NCBI RefSeq assembly: GCF_000471905.2
Contig: NW_006496628.1
Span: forward strand, 172,384 to 236,383
DNA: 64,000 nt
Source of the DNA: Amborella trichopoda
Taxonomy: Eukaryota; Streptophyta; Magnoliopsida; Amborellales; Amborellaceae
Reading direction: 5' to 3'
The notes under the pieces are model-generated. The model was not told the DNA's origin and did no database searches. It worked only from the letters and a program-made list of their open reading frames with translations. Shown here piece after piece: positions 43,621-56,232 of the stretch. A program made the translations under genes and the position numbers. The stretch's first letter is position 1, and each line of letters opens with the position of its first letter.

Positions 43621-44459
43621 TTTGAGTACCTCTGAGAGCCCGTTGCACACTTAACACATGCCTAGGAGTTCAATTTCAAGCACATACCTAAAGATGAGGC
43701 ATATGCATTCAATCCATGTGAGATATCCAACCACGCATCTCAAGGAAATAGATGCTTTTTCCTTGGAGTCCAATGTGGTCAATTTTTCGACAAGCCTTAT
43801 TTTTTACAATGCAGCAAATTTTTAAAGAGATTGTATACGATAAGACCATTTACCATCGATACAAGGAGGTCACAATTACATACATCCATTCAATGTGAAA
43901 TTTGATAGCTTGGATATGTTATAAAGTTCGAGAATTTATTTTTTTGAAGTTTGAACTTGGTCAATGGAATAAATGCACCGTCTAATTTTATATCCAATAG
44001 TCAATATTAATTGTGATTATCATGTACCAAAGATAAATAGTCTCATTGTATACTTTTCTTTTTTCTAAATTTATAGCCCTAGAGAATTTTTTATGAGAAT
44101 AGCCTAGCAGATTAGGCCCATACACAGTCCTATGATAATGCTTTGGTACAAAGTCACTGATATCCATAAAATCAACCACCATTGAGAGATGAGTTGTCCA
44201 TGTCAACTATGGAGATGTGTCATAGCAGAGAAGTATGGGGTTGGCAAACAAGGTAACATTGTGGCAAAGGTTTTCCTAATTTTATTTGTCATCAGAAGAA
44301 AAGTCAGAGATCATTGTATTTTAACCCTTTTGGTGGTTCTTCTTGAAGTCTTGTAATCCTAGTAATTTTCTTTACGTGTTTAGTACTCTCAAGTTAAGTT
44401 TTTGTAATAATGTATATTTAAAGTTCTTCGGATTGTAAATTATTTAGGTTGCTATGCAT

Positions 44460-44905
44460 TATAAGCTACCAGCCTCAGGAGGGTGAGGACTTTAAATTTC
44501 TCTTAACCCGTCCCAAGCCTAAGTAAGTGAGATAGGTTGTGTTTGGTAGGTAGCTAGCATAAAACTTTGCCAAATTTAGTGGCAATATAAGAAGGGATAG
44601 AATTCGAAATGAATATATTCGGGAGAATTAGGTATGGCACTTATAGGCGATAAGATCAAAAAACATAATTTTACGTAAGCTGGCCATGTACAGTATATAC
44701 CCATTATAGTACAATACCTATTAAGAGGTGCACGTTAGTTTAAATGAAAGGCTAAAAAATAGCAAGAGGCATGCCCAAAAGGATATGATTGGAAGTAATA
44801 AGAAAGATATATAGGGACTTATGACATCATTGAGGGTATGACCTTTACTAGAGCAGAATGACAAACCATGATTTTTGTAGCCGACCCCAATTAGTTGAAA
44901 ACAAT
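44460..44905 (+). pseudogene. RTE LINE 3' fragment
   Basis: Plus-strand reading shows decayed LINE RT C-terminal wording (RNRIRNEYIREN-like at about 44600, GHVQY near 44680, then VRRCT) and the conserved RTE 3' phrase GTAGCCGACCCCAATTAGTTG (44877-44897). The proximal part (44465-44575) is shared with the short element at 26666-26890. Many stops; dead copy. Confidence 0.7.
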
Positions 44906-46373
44906 TTGAAATTCCCAAATTCTCAGAGAAATTAAGACATTTTCTTGTCAAATCCTAATTTTCCTCAAATTTTGAAGTTTTGTATACAATAATGTACACC
45001 ATGGAAGTTGTTCCCCAACAAAAATAACCCATTGCAATTGAAGATGTTGGTCTCACGATTGAGTTGAGACTAAGCTTGATAATGTTTTGCCAAGTAAATC
45101 TCAGGAAATCACTCAAGGAAACAGGCCATAACAAGTGCTTTAAGATAAAATGAGTCTTTTGTGTTGTTCCTAAAAATTTGGTATAGCAAAATGAGAAATG
45201 CTCTTCCTTTTTTATATTTCGGAATGTTTATAAAGAGTCCATTTATCTTTTGTACATGGAGGTCACACTTTTTCTCTCTCATTAGATGTCTAATTGGGTT
45301 GTTTCAGGTGAATCATGAAGTTGGAGATTTTTTTTTTTGTAACTTTGTGTCTATTCAGTAATACTCATATATCCACCCATTTTGAAATTTGAGGGACAAA
45401 AACAATTGTGGCCTCCATATACAAACGATAAATGGCCTCTTTATAGACAATCCCTTTATATTATTCTCACATATATTTTCATAGATTTTAAAGAAAAAAC
45501 ACCATAACTACAGAGAAAGTTTACAAAAGTTCAAATATTTGTTATTTGTTATCTAAATTCGAATGATTAGTAAGGTCTATAAGTTTGAAAGCAATAAAAG
45601 GCTAAACAAATCAAGATCCCCTTTGAAACAAATGTCACTGCGGCAGAACACAAAGCATATCAGTTACCACAAACCATTTTGCTTAGGGTTTGGAGCTAAA
45701 TGGAGTTACCTATGTTTAAAAAACAAATGAGGCTGAAGAAAATGACACTTTTATGAGTTTCGTGTTTAAAGTTTATGTTGAAACAAAGATCATAGTGCTT
45801 AACTTGAGTGCGTCTCAATTACCACAATGAATATTACAAATCCATTATTCACCAATCTTTGGTATTGTGTTGATACAAGAACTTTTTCAATATAGGTGAA
45901 TGTTGTTTTAATCCATTTTGTGGGTTAAGGACAAATATTCACTCAAAACCATAGATATATTACAAATGATTTTAATCTACATATTGAAGTTTTCTTAATT
46001 ACAAAATGGAAGCACAAGTATTTCAAAAGAGAGAAAAAATAAAGTACGAAAAAAAAAAAAGAAGGAAAAAAATGAAAACTCGGGGTTGATAAGCTTCCAC
46101 AAGCACTTAATTCCTCGAATTTTAAAGGTTGACTTTTTAATGTTTGAGTTGTCATCTCAATGATCGGATCCTTCAGTGACTCGATCTTTTTACTTTTAGC
46201 CACATTGAGCATAGTATACTGTAGAAGCTTTATCTCGTGGAATTGTATGCTATTATGCTCCCATAATACAAGTCTTCATTCAAGTGCCATCTACAAACAA
46301 TTTGTTGACCACCCTTTGACTTAGAAGAGCTGCTTAGTTGGTGATGGTTTGGGCTTCACATAAACTTTGAGTT
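44906..46373. other. Intergenic DNA without recognised features
   Basis: No gene recognised on either strand; short ORFs are Phe/Lys-rich by composition. Confidence 0.35.
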
Positions 46374-47645
46374 TCTTAAGGCACATTTGTTGGGGGGAAC
46401 TTATTTTTCTAGAACAAATAAGTCCCTAACACTGCAGCAAACCCGTGTTTGACGCTCAGGAACTGCTACAGTTTTCGAAACTTATTGGAATGTTTTTATT
46501 CCTTTACTTCCCCATTTTTCATTTAAAAAGAAAAACTTTTTTGTTCCAAGGCTGAGCTAGGAATGTGTATTTGGAAATTTATTTGCGCTGAAGTCCCCGA
46601 AACTTATTTTATCGATGTCATTTGTGTATATATATATATATATATTATATGTATAATAGTATAAATAATATATTATTTTATATTATACTGTATTATATAA
46701 CATTAGATAATATATATCATTATAATATCATATTATTTTATATATAATAATATAAATAATAATATTATTTTATATTATACAATATTAAATAACATTACAT
46801 AATATATATCGTTATAATATAATATATAATATTACTGTAATATATAATAAATATATTATATNNNNNNNNNNNNNNNNNNNNNNNNNNNNNNNNNNNNNNN
46901 NNNNNNNNNNNNNNNNNNNNNNNNNNNNNNNNNNNNNNNNNNNNNNNNNNNNNNNNNNNNNNNNNNNNNNNNNNNNNNNNNNNNNNNNNNNNNNNNNNNN
47001 NNNNNNNNNNNNNNNNNNNNNNNNNNNNNNNNNNNNNNNNNNNNNNNNNNNNNNNNNNNNNNNNNNNNNNNNNNNNNNNNNNNNNNNNNNNNNNNNNNNN
47101 NNNNNNNNNNNNNNNNNNNNNNNNNNNNNNNNNNNNNNNNNNNNNNNNNNNNNNNNNNNNNNNNNNNNNNNNNNNNNNNNNNNNNNNNNNNNNNNNNNNN
47201 NNNNNNNNNNNNNNNNNNNNNNNNNNNNNNNNNNNNNNNNNNNNNNNNNNNNNNNNNNNNNNNNNNNNNNNNNNNNNNNNNNNNNACTAATTATTTTGAA
47301 AATAATTTTATTAGGTGTGCCTTGATGAGAAGAATTGACACTTAAAATTTCAAATTATTTGGACTTGTAAAAAAAATTTAAAAATTTAAACACGAAATAA
47401 GGTCGTGCCCGTCAGTCAACGTTTTAGCAGTAATCAAACATAAGTACTCATAACTTCCTTAACATTCCAGAGGTTTGACACACAATATCTAGAACTTCCC
47501 TAACATTCCAGCAGGTTATCAAACACAGTACCCAGAACTTATTTAAACATTCTAGAGCAAATAAGTCCAATTTTCAACAAAGAAGAACTTATTTTTCCCA
47601 AAGAACATTTATCTTCCCATAAACAAAAGCGCCCTTAAGGTTGTC
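46374..47645. mobile_element. MITE-like element with AT-rich core, interrupted by an assembly gap
   Basis: Left end near 46378 reads CTTAAGGCACATTTGTT and the right end near 47640 (rc) reads CTTAAGGGCGCTTTTGTT, giving inverted ends GGCRCWTTTGTT next to a possible CTTAAG duplication. Both ends have ACTTATTTTT and GCAAATAAGTCC/ACAAATAAGTCC phrases. The right half carries AACATTCCAGCAGGTTATCA repeats like 41480-41660. The core (46625-46861) is almost pure AT and runs into the N gap, where assembly probably failed. The 47286-47400 piece resembles a half of the 54900-type MITE. Confidence 0.5.
46862..47285. other. Assembly gap (424 N)
   Basis: Run of N directly after an AT-rich, TATATA-rich tract. 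Confidence 1.
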
Positions 47646-48104
47646 GTATTATGTAAATCATGTTGGCCTCTAAGTTGTAATAATCGCCAAGATGTGGCAA
47701 GAAAATAATTAGATCATAAAACACCTTTAGAAGCAAGGGAAGTTACTTTCAAGACGTTGATCATCTTGAAATGAAGTTCAGATTAGAAGTCCCCATTTAT
47801 AGGTTTATGTTATCCCAAAAGATTTGATATGACCAGGTTGGAAATCAGCTTAAATTCATGGATAAGTTAAAGATTTTCAAAATGTGTTAGTTTTAAAATT
47901 TTCAAATGTTTGAACCTTAACAACCTCCATGATTTTAAGGGCGGCATGTTTTTGGTGGTTTCTGTGTTTTCCTTGATTTGGAAATAACTCAAGAGCTACT
48001 CAGTTATGGTTTACTCGTGGTAGAAACGATATTCACAATGGATAAAACATATGAGAAACATGCGTAGCATGGACAAGAGACCAAATGCTCACCCATATAG
48101 CAAG

Positions 48105-48245
48105 TTGGGCCATTATGACCGAGGCCGATGGATAAAGAGAGGGAATTTTCTAATCAAAGGGCAATTTAATCTTACTTTTAATAGTGCAGAATGACCGATC
48201 AAGATTTGTGTAGTCGACCCCAATTAATTGAAAAAAAAACTATTA
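48105..48245 (+). mobile_element. RTE LINE 3' tail fragment
   Basis: GCAGAATGACCGATCAAGAT, then GTAGTCGACCCCAATTAATTG (48208-48228), an A run and GATGATGA: the same 3' phrase as at 44877 but heavily 5'-truncated. Confidence 0.65.
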
Positions 48246-48404
48246 TGATGATGAACCTTAACCATGATAAATAATTATGTTAGTTTATAATGAGTCGATT
48301 TGGAGCAATAACCCTTGACATCAATATGGATATAATTAGTTCTATCACCATAATAGTTGTTGAGAGGAAGACCGATCACTTTGACTACATCTCTATCAAT
48401 TAGG

Positions 48405-48772
48405 GCGAGAACGGGTCGGATAGAGGTTTGATCCGACTAGATTCGGATCTGGATCCGAATAGTATGCATAGGATCGGGGTTGGATCCAGGTTCAAATCGG
48501 ATCCTGGATATTTGGATCCGAATAATATTCATCGAATCCAGATCCAAATAATATACATCGAATACAGATCTGGATCCGGATTATACATCGAATACAGATA
48601 TGGATCCAGATCGGATCCACTTGCACAAGGATTCGATCCAAATTTTAATTCGGATCTGACTTTTGAATCCGAATCCAGATTTCAGATCCAAATTTTGGAT
48701 CCATACCCAAATCCAAATAGGATCCTAAATCTGGGTTTTGGATCCAGATCGGGTCAATTCTCACCCCCACTA
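48405..48772. mobile_element. GGATCC-rich non-autonomous element
   Basis: Inverted-looking ends (left AGGGCGAGAACGGGTCGGAT; right, rc, GGGGGTGAGAATTGACCCGA) enclose a degenerate array in which GGATCC occurs about ten times within 330 bp, along with GATCCGAAT and GATCCAAAT words. The 117-codon ORF (48428-48781), with its repeated DPN/YIEYRSGS-like residues, follows from the DNA repeat and is not a gene. No clean target duplication found. Confidence 0.65.
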
Positions 48773-48779
48773 ATAATAT

Positions 48780-51700
48780 AGAATTTTGAAGGCTATGATC
48801 ACGACCAATACGTACCTAGCCCATTGGATGAAAATCTTGAAAGTTTTATGGCACATACACCATGAAATGGATGGTGACCATCAAGGTCAATGTATATGAC
48901 AGTAAAATATTGTTGACGTTAGTCCCAATACTAAGGATTTCTTTGGCAAATGTAGATAGACATTGACCAAATGTATATACACACTTTATGTATCGAATTT
49001 AGGGTTGTTCTAGAATAATTTGAACCTAAATACACCTGAACAAATGATCCTATACGGGCAAAGTGATCGTATGGCTATTATCCCAATTATCTTTGAGTGA
49101 AATGCTTGTTAATGGAAAGCCATGATACAAAATGGATATAAATGAGGGGGAAGATTGCCCTATTTGAGTCATTTAATGCTCATAATACAACATTTAAATG
49201 ATTTTTCAAAATGCCATTGGGGTGTAGATCTGATATTTTGACTACATGCATTTGTCAGTAAGATTTGTGTGGTGGGTCACTGAGCAACATCCCCCTACTC
49301 TACTGGCACTTATCATTTGAACCTAGGACTTCCCACACAGAATGGGAGGGAATCTAAAATTTCACAAGACAAACAGATGGATTTATAGCACATCTCGACC
49401 GTCCGATTTCGTTCAAGATAACTAATAGGTCGTGTAGAATTACTAAGCGTTTTAGATGTTGCTAGGATGATGAGCAAGTTTATAGTATTCTTGGTTTGTC
49501 AAATATATTATATTGAATTAGCATTTGTAAAAATGACTCTTTAGATGAGAACTGTTGACATGGATTGGTAAAAGGTGGGAATTGTGAGTTCATTCATTTT
49601 ACAGGTACTTGCCTTGTTGTGTTAGAAGAGCTGGTGGGATTGCTGGGGTGCCAAGCAATCCAGATGGGTAGAATTGCTCTCTTCCTACCTTATTTTATTT
49701 GCATAGAACTTTTCAATGTATATATTTTTAAAATGCTAAATTCAAAATAAGAATTTATTTTTATGGGGACTAATTCCGCATCGAAGAATTGGTTTGATTT
49801 GGACTAGATTGGAGATTTGGATCGATCTAACTGGTGACTGATCCGGCGACCCTGTTTGGGCATTAAAATGCCAGTTGATGCAATTGTAACTCTTACCTGT
49901 GGTTAATAATATGGAAGAAATTAGCCATTATCCTACTTGTAGAGGTTTACTTATAGAAGTAAGTTGGCAATGATCTATGTCATCTATTTAGTTAAACCGT
50001 GTAGAAGTGACCATCTTAAAGAAATGTGTCATATATACACTATCCAACTAAAATAAATAGCATGAAACATTATGACCTTATTTATATAATTGTAATGTAG
50101 CTTTATACAAAGCACACATAATATACTGAATGTAATAATATTTACCCAATGATGAAAGGAATTGTATACAATAAGATGGTTCACAAAAGGCACATATGTT
50201 GCAAGGTATTAAATCTAAAATTTGATGGTTGGGATGTATTATTTTCATGCACAAAGTTTGCAAAAAATCACAATTCAAAAAGGAAAGGGTGCAGTTGGCA
50301 TATAGATGCATCCGTAGTTGTCGAGGTAAGGTGCACCTTTATCATGGTATATAATTATGATGTAAAATGTTCTTAGGATTATCTCAAAATCTATTTTATA
50401 TCTAATTATAAAATTTTTAAATTTTAAAAATGGTTAAAATCAAGTAGATCTATAAACATATGAGAATCTTGAAAATGGATGGCGTAGATAATATGTTGTA
50501 AAATGTACTATTTTTGAGACTTAAAATATTTTTATTTTTCATGGTCATACTTCTCGATGTCGAGATAATCAACATTAAAACTACCTTTTCTGATGGATTT
50601 TTGAGATGCATATGTAGTTCTACATTATAAGGTTGCATCCCTATATGAACTTTTTCCAAAAGGAAAAGGCCTATAGAACAGGTTTGAGCGAGATGAATGG
50701 TGCATGCCCAGCTACACAATTCTACATATAAAAGCTATGTAGATTTGAGCCACAACCTTATGCTAACTTTTTCCCATACTGTACGCATTATATAAAAGTG
50801 CTATCTTACTTGTAGAAGTATGTCGCAATAATCTACACCATCAATTTTTATTGGTTGATGTACATTTATCACGTCTTTTAATGTTAGTAATATAATATTA
50901 TCTTAAAAGACATGTTAAATCTAAATTATTCAATTAAAATAGATGTTATAAAACATTTCAATTTTACTTTTACGAGAAAGATTGTTGTCTTACGTAAATC
51001 ACACGTGTCTATTATTTTCTATTTTCATGATAATTTTATAATTAAAAATGAGAATCCCTATCATGTGCACAAGTCCATTAAATTTTTTTTTCAATCTAAA
51101 AATTTATGAACCACTCAAGAATTACTCGATTATTTTTTCAAAAGAAAAAAAATTGAATTTGAGTTTCCTAATACTTTGTCTCGCGTTCTAAACATTAGAC
51201 ATTCTATATTTAATCTTGAGATATTATTTTTTTCAAGTACATAGAGAGTGCAATCATGATTTTTTTTATTTGTTGAGATGGAATACTAAAGTTAATCAGT
51301 CTTACCCGAGGCAATAAATGGATAGTATATTACTACAGGTGTATAAAATCTTTTTGCTTGATTTAAAAGTGACCTTTTTTTGCCTTAGTAGACAATAAAT
51401 AAGATATTTTTGTCTCCCTTGCTCTAGAAAATTTCCCTATTGATTTCTCTCTAAGAAAATTGTTCTCACTCTGCGAAGATTGAGGTCAATAACGGAATTT
51501 CTAACAAGTTCCCTGAAGATAGTTTTAGGAGGATTGCCCTTAATTTAGAGTTTTGCCAAAAATTTAATATCCTGCAATTAATGTTTTTAAACATACCTCG
51601 ACAAATCGAAAAATTACAACTTCCAATCCACCTGAAATCCGAGGAACTCGTTGATAGTTGGAATAGATTCGCCAACCTAGGTTTTCTTATACATTTTAAT

Positions 51701-52150
51701 GTATTTTTAGAATCTATATATCCCCTTTCTTATTCCTTCTTTGTTGTAGAGTTAAAACTAGGAAATATTTTTTGCTTTTTCTGGTGTTTCCTAACATTTT
51801 CAATAAAAGCTTCAAAAAAATATATTTAAACAATGTTTTCAATTATATTAGCAGATGCTATTTGTACTATTTTTTTCTGTCCATGCTAGCATTTATTAAA
51901 CAAGTCATTATATCGGCAATAGTGTCATTACCTATAATGAACTATAATTATTAATATATGTTGACTTTGATATTATCAACATGTCCCTTATTTCTTTCTT
52001 TTCTATGATTAATTGGGCTGGGTCCAATTGGGTTATTGGTAAAAAAAGTTAACAAAATAAAAAATAAAAAATAAAAAAATTTAAAATAAGTAATGGAGTT
52101 TATTAGATGTCTATAGAAGTCCAAAAAAATACATTAAAAATAGGTTATTA
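48780..52150. other. Intergenic DNA; weak SINE-like and unassigned ORF signals
   Basis: No gene confidently recognised. A GGTTCAAATGATAAG phrase on the minus strand (rc of about 49309-49323) next to a C-rich segment resembles a SINE B box. A plus-strand ORF at 51581-51829 starts with a protein-like stretch (RQIEKLQLPIHLKSEELVDS) and stays open upstream of its ATG for a while, so it may be a fragment of some coding element; I do not recognise it. Confidence 0.3.
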
Positions 52151-52156
52151 AAAAAA

Positions 52157-52354
52157 GAGTAATGATCCTATAGGACCATTCCTCACCCATGTGTAGGACT
52201 CTGAAGGATCACCATTAAAGTTGGTACGTATCTCTAGAAAAGTTATCACATAGGTGTGAGACTTGACTTTTCTATAGATCTGTGTCAAATTTAATGGTGG
52301 TCCTTTGGGGTCCTACACACATGGGTGGGGGAGGGTCATATAGGATCATTTCTC
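52157..52354. mobile_element. Foldback MITE, 198 bp, GAGWAATGATCC ends
   Basis: Left end GAGTAATGATCCTATAGGAC and right end (rc) GAGAAATGATCCTATATGAC. The arms pair along most of the length (CACCCATGTGTAGGAC, ACCATTAAA, TCTATAGAAAAGT). The flanks on both sides read TTAAAAAAA, a 9-bp duplication of Mutator type, but this is low-complexity sequence, so it is weaker proof. Confidence 0.85.
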
Positions 52355-52359
52355 TTAAA

Positions 52360-53741
52360 AAAAAATTGATTTATACTTTTGAAAAATGTAAAACATTAAA
52401 AATGAAAATAAAAATTGCTGTATTTTGAAAGAAAACAATATGTTCTGCAAATTCTATTGTTCAAGACAACGATATGAACATTATACCAAGGCAAACCCAT
52501 GGGCATACACCATTTAGAGAGCATTGACAAAAACACTAGCTCAAGGCATATCAAACACCATTGCTTATTCCAGTGTGCCAGGACACTGCCGATAACTCGG
52601 TCTTACACTACAAGTGAGGCAGAGTTTCCCTAGTTTGAATGTACAAATTGGGTATATTAAAGCATTTAAAAATTCTAAAAATCTAAAAAATGTGGGACTG
52701 ATCTATCATTTTTGGTGAATGATTTATTTATTTTTGGTTGGTGGGTCTGTTTTTTGCTATAGATCCCAATCTTATAACTTATATTTTATATTTTATTGGA
52801 TGTTTTAAAATGTCCCCACTAGGAGTCGTTTTTTTAAAATCCAATTTTCAATACTTCTTTAAACTTATTTGGGCTCCTTAATATTATTTTTTATTTCTCT
52901 GACTCGATTTTCTATACACTGAGCACCATTGTTTTTTGGTTTCTTCAATCCTTTGCTTGCTCTCAATGTGAATGGAAGCTTGCCCTACAACTTCCATCTG
53001 GGCACCCCGCTTTCTATGAGAAAAGCTTTGATTATCTTGAAAAACCCAAATTTTTTGGGGAATGATTTTCCTATGTGTTCAATTCCCATTTATAAGCAAA
53101 AAACCCCCCCCAAAATGGCAAAACAATCACAATATAAAGACACAAGATAATTGAAGATAGGTCGTGATTTTTTTAGAGAAAGAGATGAAGAATTGTAAGA
53201 CTTTTTAGAGAGAAAAGCAAGCAAAAATATGTTTTTATGGGGCACGTTATTTTCCTTTCTTTTTTTTCTCCTTGTTAACAACTTTACACTGTTTTAGTGT
53301 CATAAGTTTTAAAATATTTGAAATCCCTATAAACATGATAAATGGATAATTTATCCATTTCTTTTAAATCTCTATAACTTAGGAAATCAATAAAAGATAA
53401 ATGGACAAAGGTAGGAGGAAGTTGGGGTAGTTTATAATAAATTTTCCCTCTCCCCTTTGCCTTCCACTTCTCCCCCTTCCCTCTCTTGTTTCCACTCTTC
53501 ACTATCTTCTCTTTTTTTTTCTTTTTTCAGTCATTCTCTAGTATTTCTCTCTCTTTAATTGAGAAAAGACTATTATGCACGGCGCACGATACCAAGTGAG
53601 AAATCAAACCATTTGTCACACATCATTTCAAGAAAGAATTATACAATGTGTCGGGACTCTGGGTCTAGCCGTTTCCCCTGGTTGAGTTTACAAATCGGAA
53701 AAAATTGTTAAAAACATGGGATGGATCTATAGTTTATTTTT
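52360..53741. other. Intergenic DNA without recognised genes
   Basis: No gene seen. Short ORFs (52929, 53090, 53284) overlap on opposite strands. T-rich tracts at 53510-53530. Confidence 0.35.
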
Positions 53742-54397
53742 GGGAAAATTTACAAAATACACCCTAAAATGAACTATCTATGCAACTTACCTCATCCCAA
53801 TTTTTTTTCACACTTTTTTCTCCCAAACAACCTTTCCTCGCAAAAACCCCCAAGGTAAAAAGTTCTTAATTTTTGGACGGAAATGCCCGTCCCGTACAAA
53901 CCAAATCAATTCGCGATCCCAAGTAGAGTAGTGCTAGAGCGCAGTATACTACTACCGAAGTGGAATGTCAAGAAGCACTGCCGGAGCGCGGTGCTACATT
54001 ACCGGAGCGAACTGCTGGAGTGCGTATTTTCAGTGTCGGAGCACGTTCTCAAATTGTCGGAGTGGATTATCGGTATCACTGGAGCGCAGTTCTCAGTATG
54101 CTGGAGCGATGCGGGTTAGACAAAGCACTGCCGGAGCACACATTGTGACTGACGGAGCGCGCATTAGGACTGCCGGAGCACAGTCTTCCATTGCCGGAGC
54201 CAAAAGGCAGTGTAAAAAAAGGAGTGAGAAGGCCGTGTGGAAAGAAACGAGGGTATTTTAGTCTTATTTTATGTTACTTTTGGGTTGGGGGGTTTTTGCA
54301 AGGAAAGGTTGTTTGGGGGAAAAAAGTGTGAGAAAAAATTGGGGTGGGGGTAAGTTGCGTAGATAATCCATTTTAGGGTGTATTTTGTAATTTTTAT
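53742..54397. mobile_element. Second MITE of the 38066 family, with a different central array
   Basis: Left arm AAAATTTACAAAATACACCC and right arm (rc) AAAAATTACAAAATACACCC pair for about 150 bp and share TATGCAACTTACC, CACTTTTTTCTCCC and GACGGAAATGCCCGTCCCGTA phrases with 38066-38808. The core (about 53930-54200) is a GC-rich degenerate array of about 20-bp units built on CTGCCGGAGCGC. A candidate TTTATTTTT duplication (53733-53741, 54398-54406) is low-complexity. The overlapping ORFs at 53883-54261 are open in three frames because of the array, and are not genes. Confidence 0.85.
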
Positions 54398-54851
54398 TTT
54401 ATTTTTTAGTGTGATTTATATGTTTTTGACAAAGATTGGTAAGTGTTTTTCTGTCATGAATCTTTATTTTTATTATTGTATTATTTAGATTTTTTTTAAA
54501 ATAGCCTCACTAAAAATTTGTTTTTCCAAATCCATTTTTCAATAATTTATTAAGCTCATTTGGACTCCTTAATGTTGTTTTTTAATTTATTTTGTTTTTA
54601 ATCTATTTATTATTTTTTGAATTTTTCCTCTTTTTTCAACTTCTTGAGGATTTAACTCATCTGTGCAACCTAGTAACTCACCTCGGTCGAAGGCTGAGTT
54701 CATTGGCTAAGGTTAAACTTGGCACACTAGTAATTAGGATGTATCTTACAATGAATTTTGAGTTTTATAGTCAAATGCCCTTTTTCGTATTTTTTTTTTG
54801 GATTTTTCTCAAATGTCTCATATGGTAAATCCATTTTTTTTTTCAAATCCC

Positions 54852-54873
54852 TATATATATATATATATATATA
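54852..54873. repeat. (TA)n microsatellite
   Basis: Eleven TA units next to the left flank of the 54900 MITE. Confidence 0.95.
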
Positions 54874-54899
54874 GGAAGATACTACAAAACACCTATAGG

Positions 54900-55320
54900 G
54901 AAAATTGAATAGTGATTTCGTCTACCCTCATCACCGTCCAAAGTTCACCGTACAGTTACGATTGTCCGGTAGTGTTTTATTTTTTATTTTTTTCTACAAA
55001 TCAGAATGACTTGAAATTTGGAGCGAGTGTTTATAAAAATTAGGCAAATCTATGAAAAATATCTAACAAATATTTTACATGAAAAAGTTGATCAAAATAC
55101 CCCTGAAAGTTTTCGAAGGTAATTTGGTCAATTTATTTTTTGCGAATTATTTTTTTTATATTTTTATTAGGTGAGCCTCATTAAGATGTACACACACTTC
55201 AAATTTCAGGTCATTCTGATTTTCAAAAAAAGAAAAGAAAAATAAAACACTATTGGACAATCATGACCATACGATGAACTTTGGACTGTAACAAGAGTAA
55301 GCGAAATCACTGTTCATTGT
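54900..55320. mobile_element. Full-length foldback MITE, about 421 bp, 10-bp TSD
   Basis: CACCTATAGG occurs at 54890-54899 and 55321-55330, a 9-10 bp target duplication as in Mutator-like elements. The arms are about 200 bp each and pair to the centre: AGTGATTTCG, GTCCAAAGTTCA, ATTGTCC.(A/G)TAGTGTTTTA and AATCAGAATGAC.TGAAATTT recur in inverted orientation. No coding capacity. It could fold into a long imperfect hairpin. Confidence 0.93.
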
Positions 55321-55330
55321 CACCTATAGG

Positions 55331-56227
55331 TCTTGGGAAGACTTTTCCACATACATATATTATGCTTTCTTTGAATTCTTTATATTGTTTTAAGGTTTGT
55401 TATACTTTTAAATATTTTATTTTATTTATATCATTTTCTTTTTTTGGACTTTTTTGTCCTACACATTAACTTGGCTTGGCCGAATCCGAGGTCAAGCTGA
55501 GTCTAAGAGTACTGGTGTAGCATAAAAACCTGTATATGGGATAATAACTTACTTTTTCTTGTATCAAAGATATTTTTATGCCATAAATGGATACCACATA
55601 GAGGGCACCCACTTTATTTAACTGTACTAATAAGAATGATTTTAGGTTACATTGAGAAAAGAACACAACCTTTTTCCATCTACTGCAGGAGCATGCTATG
55701 CAGTTAGTCCCTTGGGCAAAGATCTATATAGGACAGCTTCAGAAAGGATCACCATTTTGAGGGCTTTATATCTTTATATAAAAACGATTTTTGGGTTGTA
55801 AACAACTATACATAACTAGATCTATCTTAGGCATAAATTGAGTTTTTTTTTTTTTTTGAAGTTGGGCTCTAGGTTAAAGAGGTTGCATCCAAAATTTGGG
55901 TTGGTAAAAATAATCCTACATAAGGTTTTGCCGAGGGAGTGAATAACCTTTTGGCTTGAGAAGCATATGTGGTCATTCAAATTTTTTATTTTTCTGAAAA
56001 ACCTTCTCAAATTCTTGGTTAGTGTAGAAAGGGATTGCATATTATAAGACCCTCTACTTTTCGTAAGAGAAAATCATGATCACCCGTGGCCATTCGATAA
56101 GATATCAAGAGCTCACAATGTATCACTACTTTATACAATTTTTTGAAAACAAAAATTATCAGATTTTGCAAGGTAAATAGAACACCCTCATCTGATTCCA
56201 TATTGGATGGCTAGGAGCTACTATGAT
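55331..56227. other. Intergenic DNA between MITE and copia element
   Basis: No gene recognised. Confidence 0.35.
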
Positions 56228-56232
56228 CTTCT

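Noticed and set aside
48428..48781. 117-codon ORF with repeated YIEYR/DPN residues
   Set aside because: Produced by the GGATCC repeat array; no codon-level conservation pattern.
51581..51829. Possible virus-derived or retroelement coding fragment
   Set aside because: The peptide looks protein-like but I recognise no family, so no origin is claimed.
53883..54261. Three overlapping ORFs (78, 62 and 98 codons)
   Set aside because: All three frames are open because of the GC-rich tandem array.
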